From Trissonchulus latispiculum (taxonomy: Eukaryota; Nematoda; Enoplea; Enoplida; Ironidae), in contig JASAND010013010.1 of NCBI GenBank assembly GCA_030248195.1, forward strand, positions 36,525 to 100,524: a DNA stretch of 64,000 bases, written 5' to 3'. The translations under genes were made by a program, and so were the position numbers. The notes beneath the pieces are model-generated. The model did not search any database. It saw only the letters and a list, made by a program, of their open reading frames with translations, and had not been told where the DNA came from. Positions 10,723 to 22,178 of this stretch are shown here, one piece after another. The number at the start of each line of letters is the position of its first letter. Within the stretch, counting starts at the first letter, position 1.

Positions 10723-11784
10723 TAGCTTTCAATATCATGCAATATGTCAGGTCTTTTTTCCGTACGTCCCACTCCAGTTGGTTATAAACCGGTTAGGAGT
10801 AGTGTCAGCTCGGTAATAATTCTTATAAATTTGACTGGGGGGAATAGCAGACACCGAAAAACTACTATGTTTTTATCCTTTGAAATTTGAAACAAGTCTT
10901 GAGATAACTGCCAACTTTTAACACTTAAACTTTCGAGACATTTTGAACTTTCGAGACTTTTAGAATTTTCGAGACAACTTTCGAGACATTTGCGAACGCC
11001 TTTAGAGAAAGCTTTCGAGACGTTAATGTTTCGATACAGTTTCCTGGTTTTGAGATAATTTTTGTTTCAAAATATTTCCACAATTTCTCGAAATATTTGC
11101 AGAATGTCTCGAAATATTTTCAAAATGTCTCGAAAGTTTGCATTTGTCTCGATAGTTTGTCCCGAAATGTGCAGAGATGTCTCGAAATATGTCTAGACAA
11201 ATCACCAACTTTCTGAGAAACCTTCTGCACTTCCCGTGACTTTTAACGTGACATACCCATTAGCTTTCAATATCATGCAATATGTCAGGTCTTTTTTCCG
11301 TACGTCCCACTCCAGTTGGTTATAAACCGGTTAGGAGTAGTGTCAGCTCGGTAATAATTCTTATAAATTTGACTGGGGGGAATAGCAGACACCGAAAAAC
11401 TACTATGTTTTTATCCTTTGAAATTTGAAACAAGTCTTGAGATAACTGCCAACTTTTAACACTTAAACTTTCGAGACATTTTGAACTTTCGAGACTTTTA
11501 GAATTTTCGAGACAACTTTCGAGACATTTGCGAACGCCTTTAGAGAAAGCTTTCGAGACGTTAATGTTTCGATACAGTTTCCTGGTTTTGAGATAATTTT
11601 TGTTTCAAAATATTTCCACAATTTCTCGAAATATTTGCAGAATGTCTCGAAATATTTTCAAAATGTCTCGAAAGTTTGCATTTGTCTCGATAGTTTGTCC
11701 CGAAATGTGCAGAGATGTCTCGAAATATGTCTAGACAAATCACCAACTTTCTGAGAAACCTTCTGCACTTCCCGTGACTACCCA
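10723..11784 (+). repeat. 538-bp tandem duplication
   Basis: Unit 1 at 10,723-11,260 and unit 2 at 11,261-11,784 are nearly identical; unit 2 lacks a short TTTAACGTGACAT-region segment. Each unit holds the CCGTACGTCCCACTCC flank, the CTTTCGAGAC words and a few 21-bp satellite units. Near-identity implies recent unequal exchange or an assembly duplication. Confidence 0.85.
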
Positions 11785-12300
11785 TTAGCTGTCAATATCA
11801 TGCAATATGTCAGGTCTTTTTTCCGTACGTCCCACTCCAGTTGGTTATAAACCGGTTAGGAGTAGTGTCAGCTCGGTAATAATTCTTATAAATTTGACTG
11901 GGGGAATAGCAGACACCGAATAACTGTCCTGACAATTACCCGAGGCGTTGAACAAGGCTGGAGATTTGTCCATCACCGGCTATGTGATGAACGCATCTCG
12001 GCAGCTCCACCATTTGGCGGCCGCCCCTTAATCTCGGTTAATTGTTGACAAGGGGGGAAACAAGCTAGAAATGACACCTGTAGGTACCAAACACGAGTCA
12101 GAAATAGGAAACTGGTCCCTCTGGACCACAATTAGGGGAAAATTTCGTGTTTGCGGCCGACATAAATGCAGAAGGTACCTCCTCCCCTCTGGTCAGCCTG
12201 GTGCGTGCGTTGAAGTCAAGTTGGTAATTAATTACTTAAAACAATAGAAGACCCGGAGGGGCCTTTTCCATCCCACAAGCCTAGTGCTCATTCTATTTTA
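11785..12300 (-). repeat. Spacer block G
   Basis: This spacer (CCACCATTTGGCGGCCGCC, then GGTACCAAACACGAGTC) also occurs inverted at about 20,250-20,580, 21,740-22,070 and 23,240-23,640, and directly at 60,470-60,960. It always sits between a TCGAGA block or LRAT copy and a CAA/hairpin unit. No conserved coding frame was established. Confidence 0.75.
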
Positions 12301-12600
12301 GAATAGATTATAATATAACAGAAATAAATAAGGAACATACTTTTGGGGTTGTGCTTTACCGCTCGCCTGGTAACCCCTGGCGAGCGAGGGGGGACTCCTA
12401 GATCGGTTTGGTTACTGTTGTTGCAGTTGCAGTTGTTGCTGTTGTTGTTACTGTTGGTGCTGCTGCAGTTGGTGTTGTTGTTGTTGTTGTTGGTGTGGCT
12501 GTTGTTCCAAGGGGAAAGCTTGAAGCGGATGGCTGTAAAGAAGGTTCGATATAATTCGAATTTAGCATAATGACTGCAAAACTTTGCAGCCATCCCCTTC
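12301..12600 (-). repeat. CAA/CAG microsatellite-hairpin unit 2 (solo, no LRAT)
   Basis: This is the same unit as at 8.1 kb, read on the minus strand: CAA/CAG run, conserved CGCCAGGGGTTACCAGGCG hairpin and AT-rich tail. It is flanked directly by the promoter-side sequence seen at 19.9 kb. Unlike the 20-23 kb and 61 kb loci, no LRAT gene lies next to it, so it looks like a recombination product retaining one repeat. Confidence 0.75.
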
Positions 12601-12639
12601 AGGCGTTTAGATGCAATCTCCCTAATGTCAGGTCTTTCG

Positions 12640-12715
12640 AGATATAAAAGCCTCTTATAGTGTAGCGTTAGCGTTCTAACATCAAATTATCTATTCAGCC
12701 AGTGAAAGCTGAACA
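12640..12715 (-). promoter_or_regulatory. LRAT-type promoter module, copy
   Basis: On the minus strand, CAGCTTTCACTGGCTGAAT, then AGATAATTTGATGTTAGAACG and CACTATAAGAGGCTTTT parallel the promoter of the LRAT copy at 52.7 kb. Here the module leads into the CAA/hairpin unit instead of an LRAT start. The TATA-like core is CTATAAGAGG. Confidence 0.45.
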
Positions 12716-14590
12716 TGTAAGCCAAATCTTTTGTATGGTGCGAACTTTCAAGTAGTATGTTTCGTACGCAGATCAAAGCTAGGGTGAATTTTAAAGTCTC
12801 TAATTTTCTCATTAAAATTCGAATTTTTCTAATTAAAATCTCCCTCCGCAGTCGTAATAGAAATCCTGCTCCACCTCGCAGGACCAAAAGTATATCATTT
12901 GTGCACTCTACAACAAAACACCTCTAGAGCTGAAGCAAAATGCGGTCGTCCCGTGGCATGCATATGTGAGAGCCAAAAATTCGAATTTGGATTCTTTCAA
13001 AACATTCCGGCACTTTAAGAAAAAGGTATAGGCAAAAGCTTTACAAGAATGATCCAACAACAATTGACAAAAAACATGACAAGATATGGCACGAACCGGA
13101 AGTTTGATGATAATATGATGTAAGTAGTTAGCCGCCTTAAAAAACAAAGCAAGTTAATGTTACTTTTGTGACAATTTAATGAAAATAGTCACGCATAACA
13201 TTAGTTAAAGATGTTGTCTTCTTAATCAATAAAACTCTATGTGAAACTCAAGTAAAATTGTGCGTGTGTGTTGAAATATTCCATGGACAGAACGATAGAA
13301 TAAATCTGCGTTGGCTGACAAATTTTTGCTAAAAGCGGGTGCTCGAATCATACAACATAATCAATGCGTTTCAGGTGACACTTTGACGACACTGGGTAAT
13401 TTTTGTTTTCAGTCAAGACAGCATTTCTTGGTTCAGAACAAGAACCTTGCACCAAGTCTTTTTCAGTATACAGCCTTGCTGTTTTAAATTCTATGAGTTG
13501 TTTTTTCATATTTGCATATCTCTTCTGTACCTGTCTCCTGTCAAAAAGTTACAGGTGGTTAAATATTTGGCAAGCTTACGCCGGCCAGTCCAATCGCGTA
13601 GCCATTTAAAAATCCCATTTAAAACAGATTATTTTTGTATCTCTTTATCTGCTGTGTATATCCTTGAACAGCTTAGCACAGTATTTTTGGAGGGTACAGA
13701 AGTTGTATCTCAGACTACTGCTCCACCGCATAAGCAATTAATTATGTAATACTGAATGGCAAAACCGTAAAATATCAAATAAAAATTGTTTTGGGACTCT
13801 TATTCTTAAATTTCGTTGTTTCCCATGAAAATTCACAAACCTTAAAGCTAATCTTAGGACCTCAAAATAGAAATTATGGCATTTTCGTTAATTGTAGTTC
13901 AATTAGATAGTCACTAATCCAATAGAACAAATACTGATACTACCGGCTCGAGGTACAGGACAGACCAATCTTATTGAATTATTAATCAACATAAAATAAC
14001 ATAAACTTGCATGTTAGCATAAAGGTAAATGAATATCGCGAAAATATAAATCAGAGTGTGTATGTAGTGTAAACTCCAATTCTGGGGGGAAGTCTGTTTG
14101 TAGCCAACCCAACATAGAATAGTTTAGTTGGCAGAATTTAAGTTTTCGATGTACTTGTTTCAACAAAGTTTCGTGTTTCAACAAAGTTACTGGTGTTGTT
14201 AATTGTTAAAAGTATCAAAAGCTATTGTTCATTGTTTAAAGAAATACAAAGAAAAATCAGATCATAGCTTTATTATCGACAAAGGACTTGATTGTCTTTA
14301 TTATTATTAGCATAAACTAGCATTAACAGCATAAACTATTAGCAACCAATATGATAAATAAATAATAAATGGGCTTTATTATTTACACTGACACAGCTGA
14401 GCATTCGACTGATGCTATGTAAAGAAATCAAGTGTAGTATACAGAACGTTTGAGAAGAATAAAAACAATATAAACATATCGTTACTTGTTCTATCGTGAA
14501 AAATTATGAACGAGCCATTTTACTGCAAAAGTAACCGAGCAAATCCTTGTTTAGCTTTTGCAGTGTTTTGCAAATTACTGCTACATTTCA
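12716..14590 (+). repeat. Dispersed block H
   Basis: From about 13,560 onward it matches 62,950-63,930 directly (CCACTCCAATCGCGTAGCC region through TCTATCGTGAAAAATTATG). The first 200 bp match 62,330-62,400, and inverted, 19,740-19,850. Short frames within it are not conserved as proteins. Nothing else was recognised. Confidence 0.7.
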
Positions 14591-15075
14591 ACTGAGGGCC
14601 TTTTCAAGAAAGGGTAGAGTAGAGTTAAGAGTTAAGTTCCTTTTCAAGAAAGAGTTAAGTGTGAATTTTAATCCTGCGAGTTAGAGAGAGTTAAAAATTT
14701 TAACTCCGCATAGATTCATGGAACGAGTTAAAATTAACTCGCTTTAACTCTGCCCTTTTCAGAGTTAAAACATGTGGAGTTAAATTAAACTCTACCCTTT
14801 TCACAAAAGGGTTAGCTTTAACTCTGTTTAACTCTTTCTGAGCATTTTCTATTGAAGTATAACCCCAGGCAGAACACGCAGATTATGCAATGTCAAAATT
14901 ATTACTCTTCATGAAACCATGGGGTTAATTTTAACTCTGTCACTTTTAACTCCGTTTAACTCTACTGCTTTTAATCCTGCAGGATTAAAGAGAGTTAAAA
15001 CACGCAGAGTTAAAATTAACGCAGTGCTTTCATGAAAAGAGTTAATTTAACTCTACTCTACCCCACTCTTTGGAA
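14591..15075. mobile_element. GAGTTAA-rich MITE
   Basis: A run of GAGTTAA and TTAACTC words in both orientations, bounded by GGGTAGAGTAGAGTTAA on the left and TTAACTCTACTCTACCCC on the right, a terminal inverted repeat. The right flank resumes repeat D/B sequence (TTTGGAATCCTTCAAG, as at 2,485), which supports insertion. A shorter copy begins at 63,930. The TSD was not resolved. Confidence 0.65.
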
Positions 15076-15560
15076 TCCTTCAAGATTCAGCACTTTAAAC
15101 AACAGCTGCAGGTAACAGGAGACAGTTTCTCAGACTCTACTTTACAAAAATGATTCAAATGCAAATCCTCCAACTGGAGGAGAAGTGGTAATGGTAAGAT
15201 CTGTCTCGACCTGGAAATTTGACAACTACATTTGATGTAAGTACTTAGTTAGCAAAGAAGGAAGAGCAAATACTTTGCTTGTTTTCTCAATGATGCAATT
15301 TAATGAAAGTAGTCCCATATACACAGTGTAATGTTTAGATTCAATGAATCTGCAAGAATATTTAAATAAATTTACTTTGGCAGACAAGTTTTGCGAAAGT
15401 TGAATATTTCGAAATTTTAAACATAATTAGGGAGCGCTTGTGTAACTTATTTTGAAGAAATTTAATAATTTCTGTGTTAACGCTATGACATTCGATTTCC
15501 TAATAAGAAAGAAGACTGGCTAATAAGAACCCTGCACTAAGTCTCTCTCAGTCTATGGTG
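15076..15560 (+). repeat. Dispersed repeat B/D copy
   Basis: Direct match to about 2,485-2,990, including the AGGGAGCG(C/T)TTGTGT and GAACCCTGCACTAAGTCTC motifs. Non-coding. Confidence 0.75.
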
Positions 15561-17085
15561 TATCGTTGTTAATAATTCTCTATATTATTTCTTTATCTAT
15601 CTGTACGTCAAACTCAGTCACTGTGATTTTTCACAAGCTTTATATTTATTTATCCTTATAGGGTCACAAGCATTATTTAACCTTATGGCATTTCTCTATA
15701 TTAATTCATATGCATCTGCACGACCTGGCTCGCTCTCCTGTATCACTGACAATCAGAGCCCAGAGATTGCGGGTCCTCCTGTAGATTGTGTATCATCTCA
15801 TTAAGTCATACAAGCATCCACTTTACTGAATGTATTCCAATGGGTTACAAATGTCTCAGACAACAAAATTGGGTAATCCAAATTGGATAAACAAAACGTC
15901 AATATAGAAACAGAACTCTTAAGGTTTCTATACATTATATATTTGCCCAACCTACAAAACTATATCCCTCGTTTTTTACAGAAACCTAGCAGCGGTAAAA
16001 ATTGTCTTGTATGGATCTACAAAACAGGAAACTGATCTAAAACGGTTGGTAACCCGGATTGGTGATATGATTTAAGGAAAGAGTCCATAGATTCACTTAC
16101 TTTAGACTGGTCCTAACGCTAAAAACCGCGGTCTTTACTTTCGCAAGGAGCCGGAGTAGCGGTGCAGGATTCCTTGGAGGCTGAAGTACCCTTCAAGTAA
16201 ATAAGATTAAAGTGATTCGGCTTTCACGATGAATAGCCTAAAAATGGATGTTCTTTAGCATTACATCTGTATTGGTGTATAAGTTTGATTATATATTGAA
16301 CTCAATAGCATCCTTATTTTTAAATGATAATTGACTTAAATTAAACTAAATTATTAAAATATGTCAAGACATGGACAAGCAACGTTGTGGTTTGGTTGGT
16401 TTGACTAAGACTGCCCTTGTGTTAGCTAATACACACAACAATACATATGATAACAAACTAAGTCCTTTGATGTTCGTCTTAAACCAAGTATGGTAGTTTA
16501 CTGGGCTTTAGACCACCCTCGAATCATCCTCTAAACAATTTCCAATTAGTCAGTAGTCACTAGCCTGTCCGTATTATTAGCTACCGATATTCACAGAGCG
16601 GTTGTTAAAGTCTTGCACAAGTAGCTGAATATTAATAGTGCAACACAATATTGGTCATTGATTGAACCATGGAAAAGTTGGACAACTAAAGAAAGATGTA
16701 CGCTCAGCGTTTGCATAGATGACGGAAACCAGTGTTCAATTGCCAGCCTAGAATCGATTACAGGAGAAAACATGAGTAAAACCCTTTTCGATGCACAGGT
16801 TACGGACAGCAATATTTTTGGATCGTGGAATGCCCAGGGTACATTGAGGCTAACCCTGGTGTGACTGCTGTTCTAATTATGGCAATGTATTCGAAAGTGA
16901 ATTCCAGGATTGGACCAAGCTGAATAGAGAATCTCTCATGTGATTGACTCTGCATTGGATGATGACCAGAGTCAGTTTAGCAAGCTGAGACCAAACACAG
17001 GCAATTTATTCTTTGTTATCATATTACGTTAACAATGTTGTACTTTTCGGAGTGTTGCACAAACTATGCAATGATTTGTTTAAAA
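15561..17085. other. Apparently single-copy stretch, no gene recognised
   Basis: This is the longest part of the left half with no noticed repeat partner. An open stretch at 16,658-16,864 (plus) opens at TTG and has no family match. One neighbouring frame contains GYIEANPGV, which superficially resembles a 2A peptide but lacks the final Pro. No start, splice or domain evidence is good enough to call a gene. Confidence 0.4.
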
Positions 17086-17089
17086 CAGG

Positions 17090-17833
17090 AGTACATAAGA
17101 GCAAAATTATGAAACAAAAACGATTATGAAAATGAAAAAGTTAAGGTAAAAAAGTTTGTGCCCAAAAATTTTTTCGCTGTGTAAGAAACTCAGCTCTGAA
17201 ATTTTTTCAACCTTGTTAAGGACATAATGTAGAGTGCAGCGAGTGACTTTGGTGCAATTCTGTTGGGAATTAAAATTTTGGCAAATAGCCAAACTCGGAA
17301 TTTTCACAAATTCTGACTTTAAAACTTTGCCAAAATTTTAATTCTCAACAGAATTGCACCAAAGTCACTCGCTGCACTCTACATTATGTCCTTAACAAGG
17401 TTGAAAAAATTTCAGAGCTGAGTCTCTTACACAGCGAAAAAACTTTTTGGACACAAACTTTTTTACCTTAACTTTTTCATTTTCCTATGTTTAAACACAT
17501 GTCGGAGTCACCTTTGAAGGACTCTACAGAACGATAGAAGCAATATTGCGCAAAACGCACTTGTCTTGTTTCGCGGACCCATTGGGAGTACAAAATATGT
17601 AAAAATGAGCAAAATCGGAGAAGGTAGAAAAATCGCCCAAAAAAGCGACCCCCCCCTTAAGCTCGAAAACACAAGCAGTGCGGTACCTAATTTTGTTCCT
17701 ACTTCGAGCTTTAGAACACAACATAGCGCACAAAATTCTTTGAAGTGATTGGTCTAATTTGCGGGGGTGGTGGTGGTTTTTTGCTCTGATCACATAGAGC
17801 TTGTCTAGTGCCATACTCTTATCATTATGTACT
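17090..17833. mobile_element. AGTACATAA-ended MITE with nested palindrome
   Basis: The left edge GAGTACATAAGAG and right edge CTTATCATTATGTACTC form the terminal inverted repeat of the family seen complete at 51,348-51,738. The right end also shares TGCTCTGATCACATAGAGC. Inside lies an unrelated 357-bp palindrome, so the element is composite. Confidence 0.65.
17128..17484. repeat. Long near-perfect palindrome
   Basis: Arms of about 158 bp (17128-17285 and 17326-17484) with a 40-nt spacer. Left GAAAATGAAAAAGTTAAGG mirrors right CCTTAACTTTTTCATTTTC. Only a few mismatches and indels were seen. The open frames at 17,107-17,307 fall inside and are by-products. Confidence 0.9.
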
Positions 17834-18590
17834 CTGGTTTATAATTAATAAAACAAACCCTAAACTAAGCTACTTTATCAATACAGTAGCTAGAAAATAT
17901 TTTGCAACGACTTTGCATCATTTGCAGAATGCTGTTGAAACCACTTTGGTCGATTACTTCGCGCTCCTGCGTGAAAAAGCTATTATCACAAAACTATTTG
18001 GAATTTAAAAATAATAAATTAGAAATTGAACTAATCATTATTAAAACATTGGGCTTAAAACTGAAATGCAAGGATGAGTAGCAGCCAGATGACCAATAGT
18101 TGACTTATGATGGAATTTAATGGAATGTACTGGAATTTAATGAATATACTGCAAAGAGCCTCGTAAACCTTTGTCAAAAGGATTAAACTGTATGTCTGTC
18201 TAGCTTTTTTAATCATTTGCCTCGTCCCATTTGAAGAAAAAAGAAGTTGCAGTGGCATTAGTTATACAACGATTGCATTGTTATGCTTTGATCCAGCACT
18301 AAGACTAGTACATAACGCAATGTTCTTTTGGTATTCATCGTATCGCGGCCTATCCATATTTCCTACGTATCTAATTATTCTTTACTGTTCCAGATACATT
18401 CTTAATTTCTGTATTATACGTGTTAACATGTTTCGCTTTCTGGTGCTCATTATTGCCATTTTGTGATAATTAGCATCAAGCCAGTCCCAAAATGAATATT
18501 GACTTGACAAAACCATTTTGACCATTTTAAGCAACTAACATAAGGTCTAAACTTGCTGCATTTTGAACCTTTGAACTTTGAACCTCAAAA
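17834..18590. other. Intergenic with partial dispersed repeat
   Basis: About 18,110-18,345 matches 49,990-50,155 directly (AATTTAATGAATATACTGCA and TTTGATCCAGCACTAAG). The frame at 18,278-18,466 is hydrophobic but is not preserved in the other copy. No gene is called. Confidence 0.5.
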
Positions 18591-18850
18591 GCGCAATTCG
18601 ATGCATGTACTAAACTTCACAAACGGCTCCTAAATTTACTACTTATGAGAAAAGTTAGGAGAATGGTGTTTCGCGAAGAGCTCCTAAACTAAAGAGACCT
18701 CCTAAGCCGGCTCTTAAAATTAGTAGCCCAAAATCGGGCTCATAACGCACTCTCAAATGCTATTTGTTCAAACTTCAGCTAAGACAACGATGCAATGTAG
18801 TGTATTCCTCCCAGGAAAGTTCTGTAAAAACTTATTAGCACTTTTAGTAT
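18591..18850. repeat. Dispersed AGGAGCT repeat, inverted copy
   Basis: Reverse complement of about 8,250-8,460, containing the same CTCCTAAATTTACTACTTAT and GCTCATAACGCACTCTCAA segments. It contributes to the inverted symmetry between 4.5-13 kb and 18.6-29 kb. Confidence 0.75.
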
Positions 18851-19190
18851 CTTCAACTGCAGAATATATAATATTAATAAATAATAAATATTTGGAATTT
18901 CGTCATTACTTTTGTCATGAAATAAAAAACAAGTCCATTTTATCCTTGCCTTTAAATTTGAGAAATTTCTATTTAAATGCTCTATTTCCTATCATATTTA
19001 GTAGGTGCATACCTATAATATAAAGTCATTTTAACTAAGTCTCTTAAATTTTCCAGCACACCTCATAAGTTCCCAGCGTGAAAGCGCTTAGAAAACTTAG
19101 AAAGTTAAGACAAAGGCGGTGGTGGTTATGAGCGAATGTCTAGGAGCAGTTTAAGAGGGGCTTTGTGAAACAGTTTATTAGCCGCACATA
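18851..19190. other. No gene seen
   Basis: AT-rich sequence with short frames only. Confidence 0.35.
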
Positions 19191-19740
19191 AATTGTTCTA
19201 TTGTGGAATACACAAGTACATATCAAACTTCTGGACCGATGCCGCCTGCGAGATGGAGCTACCACAGGACCTCCATTACGATTGCGGAGGGACCTTTTTC
19301 TCGGTTTGAGCTAAAAGGTCTCCAGTTGCGAGTAAACTGAATACAGATTTGCGCAATTTCGAGTCATCTCACATTTGCAGGATTTTGTGCAGTATTGAGA
19401 CTTGTTGAGCCAAATCCAAAAAAGTCCCTCGGCCCTCGTTTCCTTTATACCTTGGCACAGGAAGAAATTTTGGCCGATTCTACAGTATTCAGAAATCGAT
19501 GTTCAAATATTATTGTCTATATTCAGCCTGTCAGATGGGAAATGTCAGAAAATTTTTGCATTTTTTGCTAATTCTTCTAGCTTCGTAAACTCATGTATTA
19601 ACGATATATAAAGTTCTTTCCAACTCCCAAAATTGCAAAAGTTATAGGGTTTCGAAAAATCACGAAGCATTTCACATAAAGATACTAGCACCATAAGCGA
19701 TCTGATCCGCATAGTGTGCAAGGTGATTACTCCTTGTGAT
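19191..19740 (-). repeat. Dispersed repeat C
   Basis: It occurs inverted at 49,260-49,750 and 62,440-62,910. Shared landmarks are CCAAGATATAAAGGACA, TTTGTATTCAGTTTTCTCGC and CTCAAACCGAGAAA on the other strand. Short frames on both strands are not conserved between copies. Confidence 0.75.
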
Positions 19741-19822
19741 AAAAATTAGAGACTTTAAAATTCATCCTAGCTTTGATCTGCGTACGAGAAATACTACTTG
19801 AAAGTTCGTGCCATAGAAAAAC

Positions 19823-19900
19823 CTTGGCTTACATGTTCAGCTTTCACTGGCTGAATAGATAATTCGATGTTAGAACGCTACACTATAATAGGCTTAAATC
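19823..19900 (+). promoter_or_regulatory. LRAT-type promoter module before CAA array
   Basis: CAGCTTTCACTGGCTGAATA, then AGATAATTCGATGTTAGAACG and CACTATAATAGG, matching the LRAT promoter at 52,689-52,745. It sits upstream of the CAA/CAG array at 20.04 kb, so any transcript from it would run into the poly-Gln frame. Confidence 0.45.
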
Positions 19901-20037
19901 TCGAAAGACCTGACATTAGGGAGATTGCATCTAACACGTGAAGGGGACGGCTGCAAATTTTTGCAGTCATCCTGCTAAATTCGAATTATATCGAACCTTC
20001 TTTGCAGCCATCCGCTTCAAGCTTCCCCTTGGAACAA

Positions 20038-20047
20038 CAGCCATACC

Positions 20048-20081
<34 letters not shown>

Positions 20082-20229
20082 CCAGCACCAACAACAACAG
20101 CAACAACTGCAACTGCAACAACAGCAACGACACCGATCTAGGAGCCCCCCTCGCTCGCCAGGGGTTACCAGGCGAACGGTAAGCACAACCCCAAAAGTAT
20201 GTCCCTTATTTATTTCTATTATATTATAA
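20038..20229 (+). repeat. CAA/CAG microsatellite-hairpin unit 3
   Basis: A long CAA/CAG run starting after CCATACCAACAA, then the CGCCAGGGGTTACCAGGCG hairpin and AT-rich tail. The 75-codon open frame at 20,002-20,229 reads mainly Gln, then HRSRSPPRSPGVTRR; it starts at TTG, so coding status is uncertain. It is the first of three such units that bracket the tandem LRAT array. Confidence 0.8.
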
Positions 20230-20689
20230 TCTATTATAAAATAGAATGAGCACTAGGCTTGTGGGATGGAAAAGGCCCCCCGGGTCTTCTATTGTTTTAA
20301 GTAATTAATTACCAACTTGACTTCAACTCACGCACCAGGCTGACCAGAGGGGAGAATGTACCTTCTGCATTTATGTCGGCCGCAAATACGAAAATTTCCC
20401 CCATTTGTGGTCCAAAGGGACCAGTTTCCTATTTCCGACTCGTGTTTGGTACCTACAGGTGCCATTTGTAGCTTGTTCCCCCACTTGTCAACAATTAACC
20501 GAGATTTAAGGGGCGGCCACGATATGGTGGAGCTGCCGAGGTGCGTTCATCACATAGCCGGTGATGGACAAATCTCCAGCCTAGGAGCTCTAGGCTTGTG
20601 GGATGGAAAATGCTGCTTTCTGCTTTTGTTTAGCGTGTAACGACTGTGGAAACGGTCGCAAGTGGAGAAATCGATTCTTATAGTATTGT

Positions 20690-21588
20690 ATTTGAAAAGC
20701 TAGTTTATGGACACGCCCTGCTAGCCTGCGGTCCAAAGTGCGAAGTAAGAGTAATGCTAAGAAGAGCCAATGGAAGCTTCGTCGAAGATTTGACTTGACG
20801 GAGCCCGACACCGGCAATCTGGTTAATCCCCTGTCCCTAAGGTCCAGATGGTACACCAGGATCCCTCGACCCGGGACGCCTCAGCACGGTCTGCTCCGTA
20901 CTGGCATCTTCATTGCCATGGAGAGGGTATCCTCATGGATTGGGCTTCCCCTGTACTATCACTACGGCGTCATCGTACGTTCTGGTCAGGCTGGTCAACC
21001 TTCTGACCCTGGTGTCCACATGGTACACCAGGGTCCCTCGACCCGGGACCCCTCAACACGACCAATACTGGAGTCATCATTGCCATTGAGAGGGTATCCG
21101 CATGGATTGGGCTTCCCCTATACTATCTCTACGGGGTCATCGTCCGTTCGTTCGAGGGCACATTATTGCTGGCGGAGTTATCCTCCAACTACCGGATTGA
21201 GCTCCGCCCTTTGGAGGATGTGGTTGGGAAGCACCGCTTTTGCATTGACGACCGATGCAGGGTAGAAGCTGGTGCAAGGCGCAGCCCAGGAGAAATCCTG
21301 TGTTTGCTGGCGCAAATTGTGGGGAAGGAAAGTGACTATAACTTAATGGGCTTCAACTGCGGACATTTCGCATCTTGGCTGGTGTACAGGGGCGTACTGA
21401 GCCGACAAGCCGCTACCTTTTCCAACACAGCAAATGCCCTGAGCCTCCGCTATCGGCGTTCGGGTAATCCAATCACTAAGGGGTTGTTGTTGAATAAACT
21501 GAATGCGGTAGATCTCTCCTTGGAACAGCCATACCAACAACAACACCACCAACAGCAGCAGCAACAACAGCAACAACAACAGCAATAA
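20690..21588 (+). pseudogene. LRAT-domain gene copy B1 (chimeric, poly-Gln tail)
   Basis: The first part reads RSKSNAKKS...SSWIGLPLYYHYGVIV, with the H-box His intact. About 80 bp later the same H-box region appears again, offset by 167 bp and in another frame, now as the YYLYG type of copy A. The frame then shifts to the open stretch 21,166-21,588. The domain end reads FNCGHFASWL: the catalytic Cys is kept but the conserved Glu is Gly. The C-terminus continues ...NAVDLSLEQPYQQQ into the CAA/CAG run, replacing the ancestral stop seen in copies A and C. Two paralogue types appear to have recombined. A 167-bp duplication is not a multiple of three, so no intact domain can be read. Confidence 0.75.
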
Positions 21589-21730
21589 CTGCAACAACTG
21601 CAACTGCAACAACAGCAACAACACCGATCTAGGAGCCCCCTCGCTCGCCAGGGGTTACCAGGCGAACGGTAAGCACAACCCCAAAAGTATGTCCCTTATT
21701 TATTTCTATAGATTATAATCTATTATAAAA
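21523..21730 (+). repeat. CAA/CAG microsatellite-hairpin unit 4
   Basis: Continues directly out of LRAT copy B1. The CAA/CAG run ends in an in-frame TAA, then CAACTGCAACTGCAAC, the conserved hairpin and the AT-rich tail. Confidence 0.8.
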
Positions 21731-22178
21731 TAGAATGAGCACTAGGCTTGTGGGATGGAAAAGGCCCCCCGGGTCTTCTATTGTTTTAAGTAATTAATTA
21801 CCAACTTGACTTCAACTCACGCACCAGGCTGACCAGAGGGGAGAATGTACCTTCTGCATTTATGTCGGCCGCAAATACGAAATTTTCCCCCATTTGTGGT
21901 CCAAAGGGACCAGTTTCCTATTTCCGACTCGTGTTTGGTACCTACAGGTGCCATTTGTAGCTTGTTCCCCCACTTGTCAACAATTAACCGAGATTTAAGG
22001 GGCGGCCACGATATGGTGGAGCTGCCGAGGTGCGTTCATCACATAGCCGGTGATGGACAAATCTCCAGCCTAGGAGCTCTAGGCTTGTGGGATGGAAAAT
22101 GCTGCTTTCTGCTTTTGTTTAGCGTGTAACGACTGTGGAAATGGTCGCAAGTGGAGAAATCGATTCTTATAGTATTGT

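Noticed and set aside
16820..16905. 2A-like peptide (GYIEANPGV) in one frame
   Set aside because: The ribosome-skipping consensus needs D-x-E-x-N-P-G-P. The leading Asp and final Pro are absent, and no retroelement frame surrounds it.
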